Below, piece after piece: positions 43,164-55,650 of a stretch of 64,000 nucleotides of DNA. Each line of letters begins with the position of its first letter. The stretch's first letter is position 1. This DNA is from Vitellaria paradoxa (Eukaryota > Streptophyta > Magnoliopsida > Ericales > Sapotaceae), in contig CM034233.1 of NCBI GenBank assembly GCA_019916065.1, forward strand, positions 47,508,141 through 47,572,140, read 5' to 3'. The notes under the pieces are model-generated. The model was given only the letters and a program-made list of their open reading frames with translations. It was not told where the DNA came from and did not search any database. A program made the translations under genes and the position numbers.

Positions 43164-43168
43164 CTTGC
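43164..43168. repeat. Target-site duplication CTTGC, left
   Basis: CTTGC recurs at 53244-53248, flanking the gypsy element. Confidence 0.88.
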
Positions 43169-44982
43169 TATGGCATCCTAATTTTTTTTTATTATTTTAA
43201 TTGCATTACCAATTTAGTTTTTTATTTGATATTTAGTAGTTTAATTATGTTAATTTGGTATTATAATAAAATCTAGTTAATTTTAATCTAAATTAATTGG
43301 TGAGTTAATTAAGTTGTTTAACTAAATTAAGTTGTTAATTAAACTTAGTTGTTAATATATGTATTACTTAGTGTGCCTAGTGTGAGCTATGTGTGTAATG
43401 GACTTATATGCCTACGTGTATGCATTAATTGAGGTGCTGGGTGGAGGGCTATTAAATATGCCACAGGGAAAACAAAAAAGAAAAACTTGAGGTGGTTTAC
43501 CGCTTGGAGGCCTTTTACCTGTACAAGGGTATATATATATATATATGTTTAACCAGCAATCTGAAAGGAAAAGAAACAGTGGAGGGCAGTAAGAAAAATA
43601 ATGAGATCGTGAGGAAGTGAGAGAGAAAGGAAATTAGGGATTTTGGCCAGGTTGTTGAGGTAAGTTATTTTATTTTGTTAGTTTAAAATTAGTACTCTAG
43701 AAGATTAAATAAATTAAATATATTAGATATATAACGGTTGTGTTTTATTTATTAAATCTATATTATTAATTGATTTAGTTTATATTTTAACTGCTGAATT
43801 TCTAATTTATATAATTTGTTTGGGTTAAATTAGGACCCGAGGATAATCAACAACAATCACCCCAGTAATTTGGTTTTCTCAGAATATCTGCAGTTTAGGT
43901 GGGTGTATTAAACTTAAAAGTAAAAGATGTTAAATATAAATTGATAAATTTTATTAAATTGTTGTTGTTAATTGTTGTCCTGAGATGAAGTGTTGAGTGT
44001 TTATGGATTTGTGGTGTTCGTGGAAATTTGTGGTTATTTATGGAATGATAAATCTGAAAAATTCCCTTTTACTTGGAAAAAAAATATTGTGCATACCATC
44101 ATGAATTGTGTGCATTCCACTTGCATTATGGTCATATGGGACCAGGCCAAATGGGGCCAAAAAAGGAAAAAAAAAAAAGAGGCCAGATAAGGCCAGGAAA
44201 AAGAAAAAGAATAAAAAAGCCAGATGGGGCCAGGTTAGATGAGACCAATAATGAGCCCAGATGGGGCCAAGTAAGATGGGGCTAACAAGACATGCTAAAT
44301 TAAAGTCACTGTCCACAGTTGAGCACTCAACTCAGAGGCCAGATGGGGCCAAATGTGTGTTGCATTATTATTTAAATCATTTATCATACGAGCATACCAT
44401 GAGATGGCTAGTTGGAGCCTAGTGATAATGATAACGGTTATTAAATGAAAAGCGATGATAAACTGTGTGTTGAGATCTTTGTATGACTGTCAGTTATGAT
44501 GCTTTTGAATTAATTATGATTTGATTATAGGTTGATTGTCTATGTAATCATTGAGGATTATCTTTGGTTTATATTTATGGTCTTTTATTCTAAGTATAAT
44601 ACTTCTACTAAGTGTGTGACACTCACACCTAAAATTTACACATTTTAGGTTGAGTCTAGAAGTGGTTGAAAGTACCTGGAGGAGCTTGAGGGGTCTGTAT
44701 TTCTAATTTAATCATGAGTTACATTTAGGAGTTTGTATAAATAAACCAAGAGTTTTAATAGTATCCGACTAAGGGTTGACTTCATATGTTAGAAATTGTG
44801 AGTTTGCATATATTTAGATGTTTGTGTGATTTTGATTAGTTTACCAATGAATATGTACAAATCTAGTAGGTGGCACTTTATTTTAATATAAGGTTATCTA
44901 TGAAATGTGATTATCGATTGAATATGGTTGTGTTCCTTCTATTTAAGAAATTAAATGTATGTATTAAAATAGGGATGTGACA
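43169..44982 (+). repeat. 5' LTR of the chromovirus-type element
   Basis: It starts TATGGCATCC and ends GGGATGTGACA. The ancestral ends were probably TGTGGCATCC...GGGATGTGACA. It contains a (TA)n TATA-like run at 43532-43547 and the GGCCAGATGGGGCCA minisatellite at about 44140-44350. Confidence 0.88.
44140..44350 (+). repeat. GGCCAGATGGGGCCA-type minisatellite in the 5' LTR
   Basis: Degenerate copies of GGCCA(G/A)ATGGGGCCA alternate with A-rich spacers (AAAAAGGAAAAAAAA). The same array is in the 3' LTR at about 52420-52615 with different copy details. Confidence 0.85.
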
Positions 44983-44985
44983 GTT

Positions 44986-44998
44986 TAGTATCAAAGCC
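44986..44998 (+). other. Primer binding site, tRNA-iMet type, mutated
   Basis: TAGTATCAAAGCC corresponds to TGGTATCAGAGCC with two G-to-A changes, starting three bases after the LTR end. Confidence 0.75.
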
Positions 44999-45019
44999 TA
45001 GGTTAGAGGATCATATAGA

Positions 45020-45024
45020 CTTGT
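45020..45024. repeat. Target-site duplication CTTGT, left
   Basis: CTTGT recurs at 46683-46687 and flanks the solo LTR exactly. Confidence 0.88.
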
Positions 45025-46682
45025 TGATCGACCCTAAAATGTGTTCGAGTTCTACCTCTCAAGTGCAAGAGAGTGATTGTAGTCTTACTCGGTGAGAACC
45101 GAGGTCATCTCCACAGGGAGGGTTATGTTAAAAGACACTAGACTTGTTCTCTTTAGTTAGTAGGTGATTCTAATCTAATCTATACTATGATTGGATTTTT
45201 GGGGAAGGTTAATAATGGTGAAGTGAAGGAATTGAGATTCTAAATTAAGATAAAAACACTACAAATAAAATAACAAAGACAATCTTGGCTTCGAACCAAA
45301 TCCAGTAGTGGGATAGTGATGGTTTACTCAAACGCATTGATAACTCAACCTAGCAATCGCACATGCATTGCTAGGTCGGAAGATATTTCATTAAAACCTA
45401 ATTTATAGAACTCAAAGTAAGCGGAGGCTTTTGAAATTAGTTTCGGATTCATCAGGACATTGAATCGAACACCTAGTATGCACGAGCGTTAACTCATAAC
45501 TAGGTTTCGATTGTAACACGGATGAACCGATTTCTTAGGAAAACCTCAAGTCATTGTTTTATGAAAATAGGTTCCAAATCACTGGGCCATTGAACCAACC
45601 ACTTGGTATGCACGAGTGGCCAATCGTAACCAAGCTTTTGGTTATAACACGGGTGATTTGATTTCGTAAGAAGTCCTTAGTTTGGGTTTTGGAAGATATA
45701 TTTCTAACTCACTGAGACATTGAACCAAACACTTGGTATGCACAAGTGAATACTTGTAACAAAGTTATGGTTACAACACAGGTGAGTTGATTTCGAAAGA
45801 ACCCTAGCTTACTATGAAATTTTAATTAGAAATCAAAAATATATTTTATTGAAATAAAACCCTTTTACATTTGAGTTCACCAAACTACCACACCACCTTC
45901 AAAGGCTTGAAGCCAAGAACAAACCCTAGCCTAATATATTTCAACTTCGAAGAGGAAAATAAACTTGCATATCATCCATTAATGCAAAAATGAACAAGTA
46001 CGAAGTAAAAACGAAAGATTAAAAGCAGAAATGAAATACTACGAAGCAAAAGCGAAAGACGAAAGACACAAACAAAGTACTACAAAGTAAAAGCAAAAGA
46101 TGAAAGACACAAATGAAGTACCACAAAGTAAAAGCGAAAGACGAAAAACAAAAATGAAGTACTTTAAATTGAAAATATTGAGAAGAAAGAAACTTACATG
46201 TAAACCCTAAAGTGAAAAATAAATAAACTCTTCGAACAATCCTAAAATAAGATGAAACAGCTAACGTAGGGTTAAAGGTCTGAGAAAAAGATCCCTATTA
46301 CATCATAAATTATCTTATTTACAATGGTACATAACTCAAGGGTAAATTTGTAAATTTATAATTCAAACTTTATCCTAAAAGTTTGCTAGAAGAGTCATCA
46401 TGGGCGCCCATCTAATCTATGTTGGGGCGCCCATGCCACTAGTGGGGCGCCTATGATTGATGTGGGGCGCCCATGCCTCTCCACCTTCGTCCATAACGTT
46501 GGTTCCTTGCTCTTTTAGCTCTTCTTTTCATCTTTCTACCTCAAATGAAACACCAAACACCTACAAACATCCACAAGTATGTAAATTAGCTCCCTTCATT
46601 ATAACTTATGAGATTTATGTACCTAAAACACTTAAAACCAATTGCAAAATCATTGTCAAATAACATTATATGTGCTCAATCA
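45025..46682 (-). mobile_element. Solo LTR of an Athila-related element in the leader of the gypsy element
   Basis: About 1.66 kb, minus sense TGATTGAGCAC...TTTTAGGGTCGATCA, bounded by CTTGT duplications. The end CTTGCACTTGAGAGGTAGAAC...ACATTTTAGGGTC resembles the Athila-type LTR ends at 29029 and 36364. Inside are three ~145-bp degenerate repeats (CACTTGGTATGCACGAGTG at about 45600-45750 and a copy near 45475). No internal region or second LTR exists, so it arose by LTR-LTR recombination. Confidence 0.85.
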
Positions 46683-46845
46683 CTTGTCAGTGTTTGGTAC
46701 TTGTAGCCAATTATAGGGAAGTATTCTAGAGTTAGGTAATTGTGATGTGATGCTTATTTGTGTGGATATTAGGGATCTTGAAATTATAAAATGTTGTGGA
46801 ACTATATTTTACATCTCACCTTGAGTTTGATGCCAGATAAAAGAA

Positions 46846-48080
46846 ATGGATAGTGGACACATTCCTAAGGTAATACAGGAGGAGGGCTCAGTTGGACAGA
46901 TCCCACAAATGGTATAGGCTTCAGGGCAGTAGGAGGCTTAGGGGGATCAGCCTCTAGTGCAACACTAGCTGGACCCAGTAGAAAGAGTGATTGAGGCTGT
47001 GGCCAGATTAGTGGAATTGTAGACAGAGCAGAGGTACAGGCCAGAGGCATATGGCACCATGTATGAACAATTCCTTAAGTTGGGACCTACATCATTCTCT
47101 GGTACTATTAACCCTTTAGAAGCTGAAGATTGGTTGAAAAACATGGAAGCAATTTTTAAGGTAATGAGGATTTTTGACAAAGACAAGATTCTTTTAGCCA
47201 CATTTATGCTAAGAGATCAAGCTAGGCTTTGGTGGGAAGCTACAAAAAGGTTGTCAGCCGTTAGAATGACTTGGATTCAATTCACTGATACCTTCAATGA
47301 TAACTACTTTCCTCAGTCATATAGATATGAAAAGGAATAGGAATTTACTACTTTGAAGCAAGAGAAGATGTCTATCACAGAATATGAAGCCCAATTTACT
47401 GCACTATCTAGATTTGCTTTGGAATTAGTACAAACAGAAGATGCAAAGTACCAAAGATTCTAGCAGGGATTAGAGCTTTCCATTAGATCTAGAATTTGTG
47501 CCTTGGAAAGGAAGAGTTATGGGGAATTGGTAAACAAAGCAAAGATTGTAGCAAAAGACACTTGGGAGGCCATTGGAAGGCAGGAACAATCTAAGAAGGC
47601 CAGATTTGATTTTCTAGCATCTCAAAGGCTGGAAGGCGAATCTTCTAGACAGAGAAGCCAAGACTTCCAAGGTTATAAAGGAGTGAGTCAATTTAGGGGA
47701 AGTAGAAGTGCAAGTTACAACAGGACTCGGGGACAAGGTTCGAGGCAGACACCAACTAGTTCACAAGGAGTTGATGCTGGGGAGAGAGTAAGAGATGTGG
47801 TATACTTTAGATGTGGAGCTATAGGACATTATGCCAGTGAGTGTACAGCTCAGCGGGCTTTTACTTGTTTTCGATGTGGTCAGGAGGGGCATATCTCTAA
47901 AAATTATCCTATTTTACCTGCTCTAGCAACATCTGTGGATAGGGCAGCCAGTGGTAACAGAGCTCCTTCAGTGATTATAGAGAGAGATAGAGAAGCAGCC
48001 AAAAGATCTCATTCATAGGCTCGGGTCTATGTTATAACTCACCAGGATGCTCAGGCATCCCCTAATTTTGTTACAAGTAT
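46846..48080 (+). pseudogene. Chromovirus-type gag, broken
   Basis: Frame from the ATG at 46846 (MDSGHIPKVIQEE) with stops at about 46915, 46930 and 47338 and TAG at 47461. The retrotransposon gag domain is clear: FSGTINPLEAEDWLKNMEAIF, ATFMLRDQARLWWEATKR, FNDNYFPQSYR. Two zinc knuckles follow at about 47803-47905. The first lost its leading Cys (YFRCGAIGHYASEC) and the second its last Cys (CFRCGQEGHISKNY), each a Cys-to-Tyr change from G-to-A. Confidence 0.88.
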
Positions 48081-51000
48081 GCTTTCTATTACTAGTAGAC
48101 TTGCTCGTGTATTGATAGATTCTGGCTCAACCCATTCTTTTATATCTCGAGCATTCTGTATACATTTAGACCACCTACTCTCCCAGTTAGATTCTGTGCT
48201 AGCTGTGGCTACTCCTACTGGTGATATAATGTTAGCAAAAGATGTATATAGAAACTGTGTAGTGCAGATAGCTGGCAGGAATTTGGTTGTCGATTTGATA
48301 CCTTTAGAGATATGTGATTTTGACATTATTTTGGGTATGGATTGGTTATTAGCATATCATACCTCTATTAACTGTTTTACCAAGGAGGTGACATTTAAAA
48401 TTCCAGGAGGGCCAGATTTAATATTCAGTGGCGATCGTAGGGTTGTGCCCAACTGTTTGATATTGGTATTAAAAGCTAGGAAGCTGTTGAGTAAGGGATG
48501 TCAAGGTTATATTGCTTATGTGTTTGATGCCAAAAAGCCAGAGACTCAGCTTAATGACTTACCTATTGTGTGCGAGTACCTAGATGTTTTTCCATATAAG
48601 CCGCCAAGGGTGGTCCTAGATAGAGAGGTTGAATTTACTCTTGAGTTGTTGCTTGGAACTACCCTAATCTCAATTGCACCTTATAGAATGGCACCAGCAG
48701 AACTGAAAGAATTGGAAGTTCAGTTACAAGATCTATTGGACAAAGGTTTTATCTGACCTAGTGTATCACTATGGGGAGCACCAGTGTTGTTTGTGAAGAA
48801 GAAAGATTACACTATGAGGTTATGTATTGATTATTGCCAGCTGAATCGGGTAATAGTAAAGATCAAATATCCATAGCCAAGAACTGATGATTTGTTTGAT
48901 CAGTTGCAAGGTGCTACTGTGTTTTCTAAAATTGATTTGAAGTCTGGGTATTATCGTATTAAGGTACGAGACTGTGACGTGCCTAAGACAGCTTTTAGAA
49001 CCAGATATGGGCATTATGAGTTTCTTGTTATGCCTTTTGGACTGACTAATGCTTCAACTGTATTTATGGACTTGATGAATAAAGTTTTCAAACCATACCT
49101 TGACGCTTTTGTGATTGTTTTCATTGATGATATTTTGATCTACTCTAGAAGCAAAGAAGAACATGCATAGCATCTTAGAATAATTTTATAGACTTTGCAG
49201 GAGAAACAACTATTTGCAAAGTTAAGTAAATGTGAATTTTGGCTGGATCGGGTAGTCTTCTTGGGGCATGTGATTTCAAATGATGGTATCAGTGTTGATC
49301 CTAAGAAAGTTGAGGCAATATTGAATTCAGAGAGCCCAACTAGTGTAACAAAGGTACGCATTTTTCTTGGATTGGCAAGATACTATCGTTGTTTCATTCA
49401 AAATTTTTCTTCCATTGCATCACCTATGACACGAGTGATTCACAAAGGAGTTAAATTTGAATGGAATGATAGCTGTGAGAAAAGTTCTCAGGTATTGAAG
49501 GCCAGATTAACTACAGCTCTAGTGTTAGCACTTTCTTCAGGTACTGGTGGGTTCATGATTTATAGTGATGCTTCAAGACAAGGGTTAGGATGTGTTTTGA
49601 TGCAAAATGGGAAGGTAATTGCATATGCTTCAAGGCAGTTAAGGTCTCATGAACAGAATTATCTAACGTATGATCTAGAGTTAGCTGCAGTTGTGTTTGC
49701 TCTGAAGTTGTGGAGGCACTATTTATATGGTGAGACTATTGATATTTATACTGATCATCAAAGTTTGAAGTATTGGTTTACTCAGAAGAGCTGAATTTGA
49801 GACAGAGAAGATGGTTAGAGTTATTGAAGGACTATGATTGCAATTTACACTATCACTCATGTAAAGTAAATGTGGTGGAAGATGCTTTGAGTCACAAATC
49901 TGTAGGCATATTAGCTTGTAGTTAGTGTTGGAGAGTTGAGGCATTTAATGATTTGACACATATGGGTGCAAAGTTGGCTGTAACCAAAACAGATGTTTTG
50001 ATTGCTCAGTTGAGAGTGAGACCATTATTATTTGATTGCATCAGGGAGCTATAGTTAAAAGATGTCCAACTGCAAAGAATCCGCAAGCAAATAGTAGATA
50101 ACAAGCGAATAGATTTTGTGGTTAGGAGGGAAATTTTAAAAAAAGCACACCATTCTCCTTATGCAATGCATCCAAGCAATACAAAGATGTATCAAAATCT
50201 GCGAGGGCATTACTGGTGGATTGGTATGAAGCGGAAAATTGCAAAATTTGTAGCTAGATGTCTAACTTGTCAGTAGGTAAATGTAGAACATCAGAGTCCT
50301 GCAGGGTTACTCCAATCACTTCCTATTCCGGAGTGAAAATGAGAACATGTCACTATGGATTTGATTGTTGGTTTACCACATACTCAAAAAGGTTTTGATT
50401 CCATTTGGGTGATTGTTAATAAGTTAACCAAATTAGCTCATTTTCTACCTGTGAAATCTAATTATACGACTGATAAGTATGCTACCCTGTATGTCAAGGA
50501 GATTGTGAGATTGCATGGTGCACCTGTCTCTATTGTGGCTTATAGGGATCCAAAGTTTTCATCCAAATTCTGGCCCAGTCTACAACAAGCTATGGAGACA
50601 ACTTTGAAGTTTAGCACTGTATTTCATCCTTAAACAGATGGATGATCTGAAAGAACAATTCAGGCTTTAGAAGACATGCTACAAGCTTGTGTGTTAGATT
50701 TTAAGGGCAATTGGGATGATTTGTTGCCACTGATGGAATTTTCTTATAACAACAGTTTTCATTCTAGTATTAGCATGGCACCATTTGAAGCTCTTTATGG
50801 TCATAAATGTAGAACTCCAGTTTGTTAGGATGAAGTAGGAGAAAGAAAATTAATTGGGCCAGAGTCAGTGCAAGACATAGTGGACAAAGTAAATGTGATA
50901 TAAGACAGATTAAAGATAGCTCATAGTTGGCAGAAAAGTTATGCAGATAATCGTAGATGAGAATTGGAATTTTCTGTGGGTGATAAAGTATTCTTAAAAG

Positions 51001-51368
51001 TTTCTCCTTGGAAAGGTATATTGAGATTTGGCAAGAAAGGAAAGTTAAGCCCTCGTTATATTGGACCATATGAGATTACACAGAGAATTGGAGAAACTGC
51101 ATACAGATTTGCTCTACCCCCATAATTATCAAGACTTCATGATGTGTTCCATGTGTTAATGTTGCGTAAGTATATCCTAGACCTGTCTCATGTGTTAACC
51201 TCTCAACCAATTGAGTTGAAAGAAGATTTGTCTTATGTGGAAGAACTGGTACAAATTTTAGATAAAAGAGACCAAGTTTTACGGAATAAGATAATTCCCT
51301 TAGTGAAGGTACTATGGAGAAGCCACACCGTGGAGAAGGCTACTTGGGGGAGTGAAAAGAATATGTGA
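48081..51368 (+). pseudogene. Chromovirus-type pol with chromodomain, broken
   Basis: The protease has VLIDSGSTHSFIS (about 48108-48147) intact. The RT has [30 protein letters not shown] and [11 protein letters not shown] (49117-49150) intact. RNase H follows ([27 protein letters not shown]). A 1-nt deletion at about 49785 ([15 protein letters not shown]) shifts the frame. The integrase has MDLIVGLP, but the second catalytic Asp is Tyr (IVAYRDPKF for IVSDRDPKF), with SERTIQ downstream. A GPY-type motif (PRYIGPYEI) and the chromodomain-like end follow, stopping at TGA 51366-51368. Confidence 0.9.
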
Positions 51369-51420
51369 AAACAATATCCCTACCTATTTCCACCGGGTAA
51401 GAATTTCGAGGATTGAATTC

Positions 51421-51437
51421 CTTAAGGAGAGGAGAGT
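51421..51437 (+). other. Polypurine tract
   Basis: CTTAAGGAGAGGAGAGT directly precedes the 3' LTR, the expected place for the plus-strand primer. Confidence 0.75.
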
Positions 51438-53243
51438 TATGGCATCCAAATTTTTTTTATTATTTTTATTGCATTACCGATTTAGTTTTTTATTGATATT
51501 TAGTAGTTTGATTATGTTAATTTGGTATTATAATAAAATCTAGTTAATTTTAATCTAAATTAATTGGTGAGTTAATTAAGTTATTTAACTAAATTAAGTT
51601 GTTAATTAAACTTAGATGTTAATATATGTATTACTTAGTGTGCCTAGTGTGAGCTGTGTGTAATGGACTTATATGCCTACGTGTATACATTAATTGAGAC
51701 GCTGGGTGGAGGGCTATTAAATATACCACGTGGGAAAAAAAAAAAAAAAAAAAAAAAAAACTTGAGGCAGTTTACCGCCAAGAGGCCTTTCACCCGTACA
51801 TGGGTATATATATATATATGTTTAACCAGCAACCTGAAAGGAAAAGAAACAGTGGAGGGCAGTAAGAAAAATAACGAGATTGTGAGGAAGCGAGAGAGAA
51901 GGGAAATTAGGGATTTTGGCCAGGTTGTTGAGGTAAGTTATTTTATTTTGTTAATTTAAAATTAATACTCTAGAAGATTAAATAAATAAAATATATTAGA
52001 TATATAATGGTTGTGTTTTATTTACTAAATTTATATTATTAATTGATTTGGTTTATATTTTAACTACTGAATTTCTGATTTATATTATTTGTTTGGGTTA
52101 AAATTAGGATCCGAGGATAATCAATAGCAACCACTCCAGTAATTTGATTTTCTCATAATATCCATTGTTCATGTGGGTGTATTAAACTTAAAGGTAAAAG
52201 GTGTTAAATATAAATTGATAAATTTTATTAAATTGTTGTTGTTAATTGTTGTCTTGAGATGAAGTGCTGAGTGTTTATGGATTTGTGGTGCTAGTGGAGA
52301 TTTGTGGTTATTTGTGGAATAATATATTTGAGAAATACCCTTTTACTTAGAAAAAAAAATATTGTTCATACCATCATGAATTGTGTGCATTCCACCTGCA
52401 TTATGATCAGATGGTACCAGGCCAAATGGGGCGAGAAAAGGAAAAAAAAAAAGAGGCCAGATGGGGCCAGGAAAAAGAAAAAGAATAAAAAGGCCAGATG
52501 GGGCCAGGTCAAATGAGACCAATAATGAGGCCAAATGGGGCCAAGCCAGATGGGGCTAACGGGACATGCTAAATTAAAGCCACTGTCCACAGTTGAGCAC
52601 TCAACTTATAGGCCAAATGTGTGTTGCATTATTATTTAAATCATTTATCATACGAGCATACCACAAGATGACTAGTTGGGCCCTAGTGATAATGATAACG
52701 GTTATTAAATGAAAAGCGATGATAAACAGTGTGTTGAGATCTTTGTATGACTATCGGTTAGGATTCTTTTGAATTAATTATGATTTGATTATGGGTTGAT
52801 TGTCTATGTAATCATTGAGGATTATCTTCGGTTTATATTTATCGTCTTTATTTTATGTATAATACGTCCACTGAGTGTGTGACACTCAAACTTCAAATTT
52901 ACACATTTCAGGTTGAGTCTAGAAGTGGCTGCAAGTACTTGGAGGAGCTTGAGGGGTCTGTATTTCTAATTTAATCGTGAGTTACATTTGAGAGTTTGTA
53001 TAAATAAATCAAGAGTTTTAACAGTATCCGACTAAGGGTTGACTTCATATGTTAGAAACTGTGAGTTTGCACATATTTAGGTATTTGTGTGATTTTGATT
53101 AGTTTGCCAATGAATACGTACAAATCTAGCGGGTGATACTTTATTTTAATATATGGTTATCTGTGAAATATGATTATCGGCTGATTATGGTTGTCCTTTC
53201 TATTTAAGAAATTAAATATATGTCCTAAGATAGGGATGTGATA
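51438..53243 (+). repeat. 3' LTR of the chromovirus-type element
   Basis: It starts TATGGCATCC, contains a 26-nt A run at 51736-51761, a (TA)n TATA-like run near 51806 and the GGCCAGATGGGGCCA array, and ends GGGATGTGATA. It matches 43169-44982 along its whole length with small indels. Confidence 0.9.
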
Positions 53244-53248
53244 CTTGC
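53244..53248. repeat. Target-site duplication CTTGC, right
   Basis: Matches 43164-43168. Before the insertion the host read CATAAGCCTTGCGGTGAC. Confidence 0.88.
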
Positions 53249-53489
53249 GGTGACTTTTTTTGCCTATAAGGATAGGCAAAATCCTTCGCCTGCATTGTCT
53301 AGCAGGTTTTTCCGCTCACAACCCTAGGTAGACATTTTCACCTATGTTCGTAGGTGGAAATTCTTACACAAGAGGTTGGGCAATAATTTTCACGCACATT
53401 TGTGGGAAGACTTTTCCGTCCGTAAGCGCAGCTAAACATTTTTAGCCCGTGACTGCCGAACAGCAATTTCGTTCAATGTATGGGAAGCC

Positions 53490-53498
53490 TATATAAAG
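53490..53498 (+). promoter_or_regulatory. TATA box, candidate Pol II promoter
   Basis: TATATAAAG is followed about 30-40 bp later by CACACATTCGCTCAC, a plausible start region, and then by CTCAAGGTGAGG near 53551, which resembles a splice donor. This is typical of a gene or LTR leader, but no downstream coding sequence was found. Confidence 0.4.
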
Positions 53499-53814
53499 AA
53501 CCCCTTTTTTCCCCATTTACACACATTCGCTCACTTGACACTTAGAGCTCTCAAGGTGAGGCCAAGACTCTAGGCTTTCTCTCTTTAGAAAAATCTCGTT
53601 CGGTAAAAATTTTCACTCTTTATAAAATTTTTATTTTAGTTTTCAAATAAATTTATTTAGATAATTAGGGTAAAATAATTTAAATTATACAAATAGAAAC
53701 ACTCTGTTAAAGTAAGTTATCCAAATCATAACTCAAGTCTTGTCCAAGCTCGATGTATGATATGGATCGGATTTACCTGAGACAATTTAGTAAAATTCCT
53801 AACATCCTACATAA

Positions 53815-54215
53815 ATCATCCACATCATATTGCCATCATGCCAAGCCATAACATCTTACTGTCATGCTATGCCATGAGATGACATCACAATATCATGCCA
53901 AGCGATGACATAATATCACATTACCATGCCATGACATATTATAATATCATAACATCATGTCAGGCCATGCTAAACATTACATTTACCATACCATGTCATC
54001 TCCACCATGATATGCCATATTCACATGCTACCATAACATGTTATACCATGATAAGACACAATTACCATGTTGCACCATGTTATTATGCCATATTATCTTA
54101 TCGTCATCGTATATCATGGTTTAACATGCCAATATATCAATTACCATGCTAGCTATGCTATGACATGCCATATATTATGTCTTGACATGCTTGCACATGA
54201 CTTGACATGTTGGGA
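53815..54215. repeat. Low-complexity CATGCCATGACAT-type tract
   Basis: Irregular repeats of ATGCCATGACAT, CATCATGCCA and similar words for about 400 bp. Confidence 0.8.
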
Positions 54216-54383
54216 ATATTCTTATACACACAAAACACACAACCACTTAGGTTGACATAGCCTTAGAAATCAAACACCTATCAATCCAGAGCATTCACCT
54301 GAGTAAGCAAAGCTCCAGAGACTAGAAATGACTTAGGATTGGTTAAGCTGGTGATATTTAAGTCATGAATCACACACACTTAC

Positions 54384-54405
54384 ATATATATATATATATA
54401 TATAT
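54384..54405. repeat. (TA)n microsatellite
   Basis: About 11 TA units. Confidence 0.95.
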
Positions 54406-54639
54406 CTGACATGCATTCTATAACTATCATCCATGATAGAGGATAAATGTTAAAATACAAATTGTCATCTCATTTAACATGTTCATAGCATACGTGATTA
54501 AGTCAATTACATCACTCACATCACATATGGCTCCTAGGCCATTTCACACATACTTGATCACTATCACTTAGGAGTTAAGCTCCCTATCAAAGCTAAACTC
54601 CTTTTCTAAATGATAAACACTTACCTACCCATACGAGGT

Positions 54640-54880
54640 GCACCTTTGGAGCTGAACTCTCCAACAGAATGAACTCTTTTCCTCAATTACGTGAGAGTTG
54701 CTAATTATCTTTCTCATTTAGAGCAAGGCTCCTTTCCACAATTACGTGCGTGCTAACTATTTTCTACCGTAAAGCAAGGCTTTTTTCCCCAATTATGCAT
54801 GAGGCACTAACTGTCTTTTCTACACTTGGAGTGAAACTCCCATCCCAAGTTATGTGCAAGGTGGCAACTTTCATTTCACT
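54640..54880. repeat. Degenerate ~55-bp tandem repeat, four copies
   Basis: Units of the type AGCAAGGCTCCTTTCCACAA followed by TTACGTGCGTGCTAACT recur at about 54665, 54722, 54773 and 54830 with heavy divergence. Confidence 0.65.
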
Positions 54881-55204
54881 CTTAGAGCTCACACTTAGGT
54901 CAATACAAAGATAATTACTCCTAATATTGACCTAGAGCTAGGCTCGTCCTTATCCAATCTAAGGAGCAAAGCTTTTTCACACTAATCTAGTACAGAGTAC
55001 CAACTTTATTTGTTGTTCACTAATACTCATTTACTTAACCTATCCTAGCCGATGATGAGGCGCACTATGCTTAAAGCCAATCAATGTGCCATCCATGACA
55101 TTTTGACCACGCTTACATGCACATCGACATATCACATTTGCACAAGACGCAAACCTAGACTTAGGGCAAAGCTCTTACATCCATCTAACATTACATAAAT
55201 ATGT

Positions 55205-55650
55205 AGTTCAGACCCCTTTAGGTCTGAAATACATTGACTTGATCCTTTTACAAGGTACATAGGCAGCTCCAGTAGATAGCTTGAATCCGGTCACTGCAGT
55301 CTTCATAGACCATCTGCGTAAGGCGTAACCTAGACTTGGAGTGAGGCTTCCACACACATCTAACATTATAAATACGCATAGGTCTGAACTATGTTGACCT
55401 GATCTCTTCACAATGTATGTAGGCAGTTCGAGTAGATAACTTGAGTCTGGTCATCGTAGTCTTTATAGACCATCTGCGCAAGGCATAACCTAAACTTGGA
55501 GCGAGGCTCCCACATACATCTAACATTATAAATACACATAGTTCCGACCTTAGGTTCGAAACATGTTGACCTAATCCTTTCACAAGTTACATAGATAGCT
55601 CAAACACATGGCTTGATTTCGGTGACCTCGATTTTTATAAACCATCTTCC
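55205..55650. repeat. ~160-bp tandem repeat, nearly three copies
   Basis: ATAGACCATCTGCG is at 55305 and 55465, with a diverged third copy (ATAAACCATCTT) near 55637. The shared parts include TTGACCTGATC, TAGGCAG and AACCTA(A/G)ACTTGGAG(C/T)GAGGC. The minus-strand ORFs at 55208 and 55389 are the same repeat read twice. Confidence 0.85.

Larger units (their letters stand above)
43169..53243 (+). mobile_element. Chromovirus-type Ty3/gypsy element (Tekay/Del-like), with nested solo LTR
   Basis: About 10.1 kb with LTRs of 1814 and 1806 bp, a tRNA-iMet type primer site, gag with two knuckles, protease, RT, RNase H, integrase and a C-terminal chromodomain-like stretch (YVEELVQILDKRDQVLRNKIIPLVKVLW). 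That C-terminus marks a chromovirus, and the sequence is most like the Tekay/Del group, though the lineage is tentative. The LTRs are about 95% alike over the first 300 bp by eye, so the insertion is younger than the Athila-like one. About twenty stops and one frameshift disable it. Confidence 0.9.

Noticed and set aside
45450..45790. CRISPR-like repeats
   Set aside because: Three degenerate ~145-bp repeats inside a plant solo LTR, without regular spacers, in a eukaryotic genome.
53895..54255. His/Met/Tyr-rich ORFs
   Set aside because: Produced by the CATGCCATGACAT low-complexity tract.
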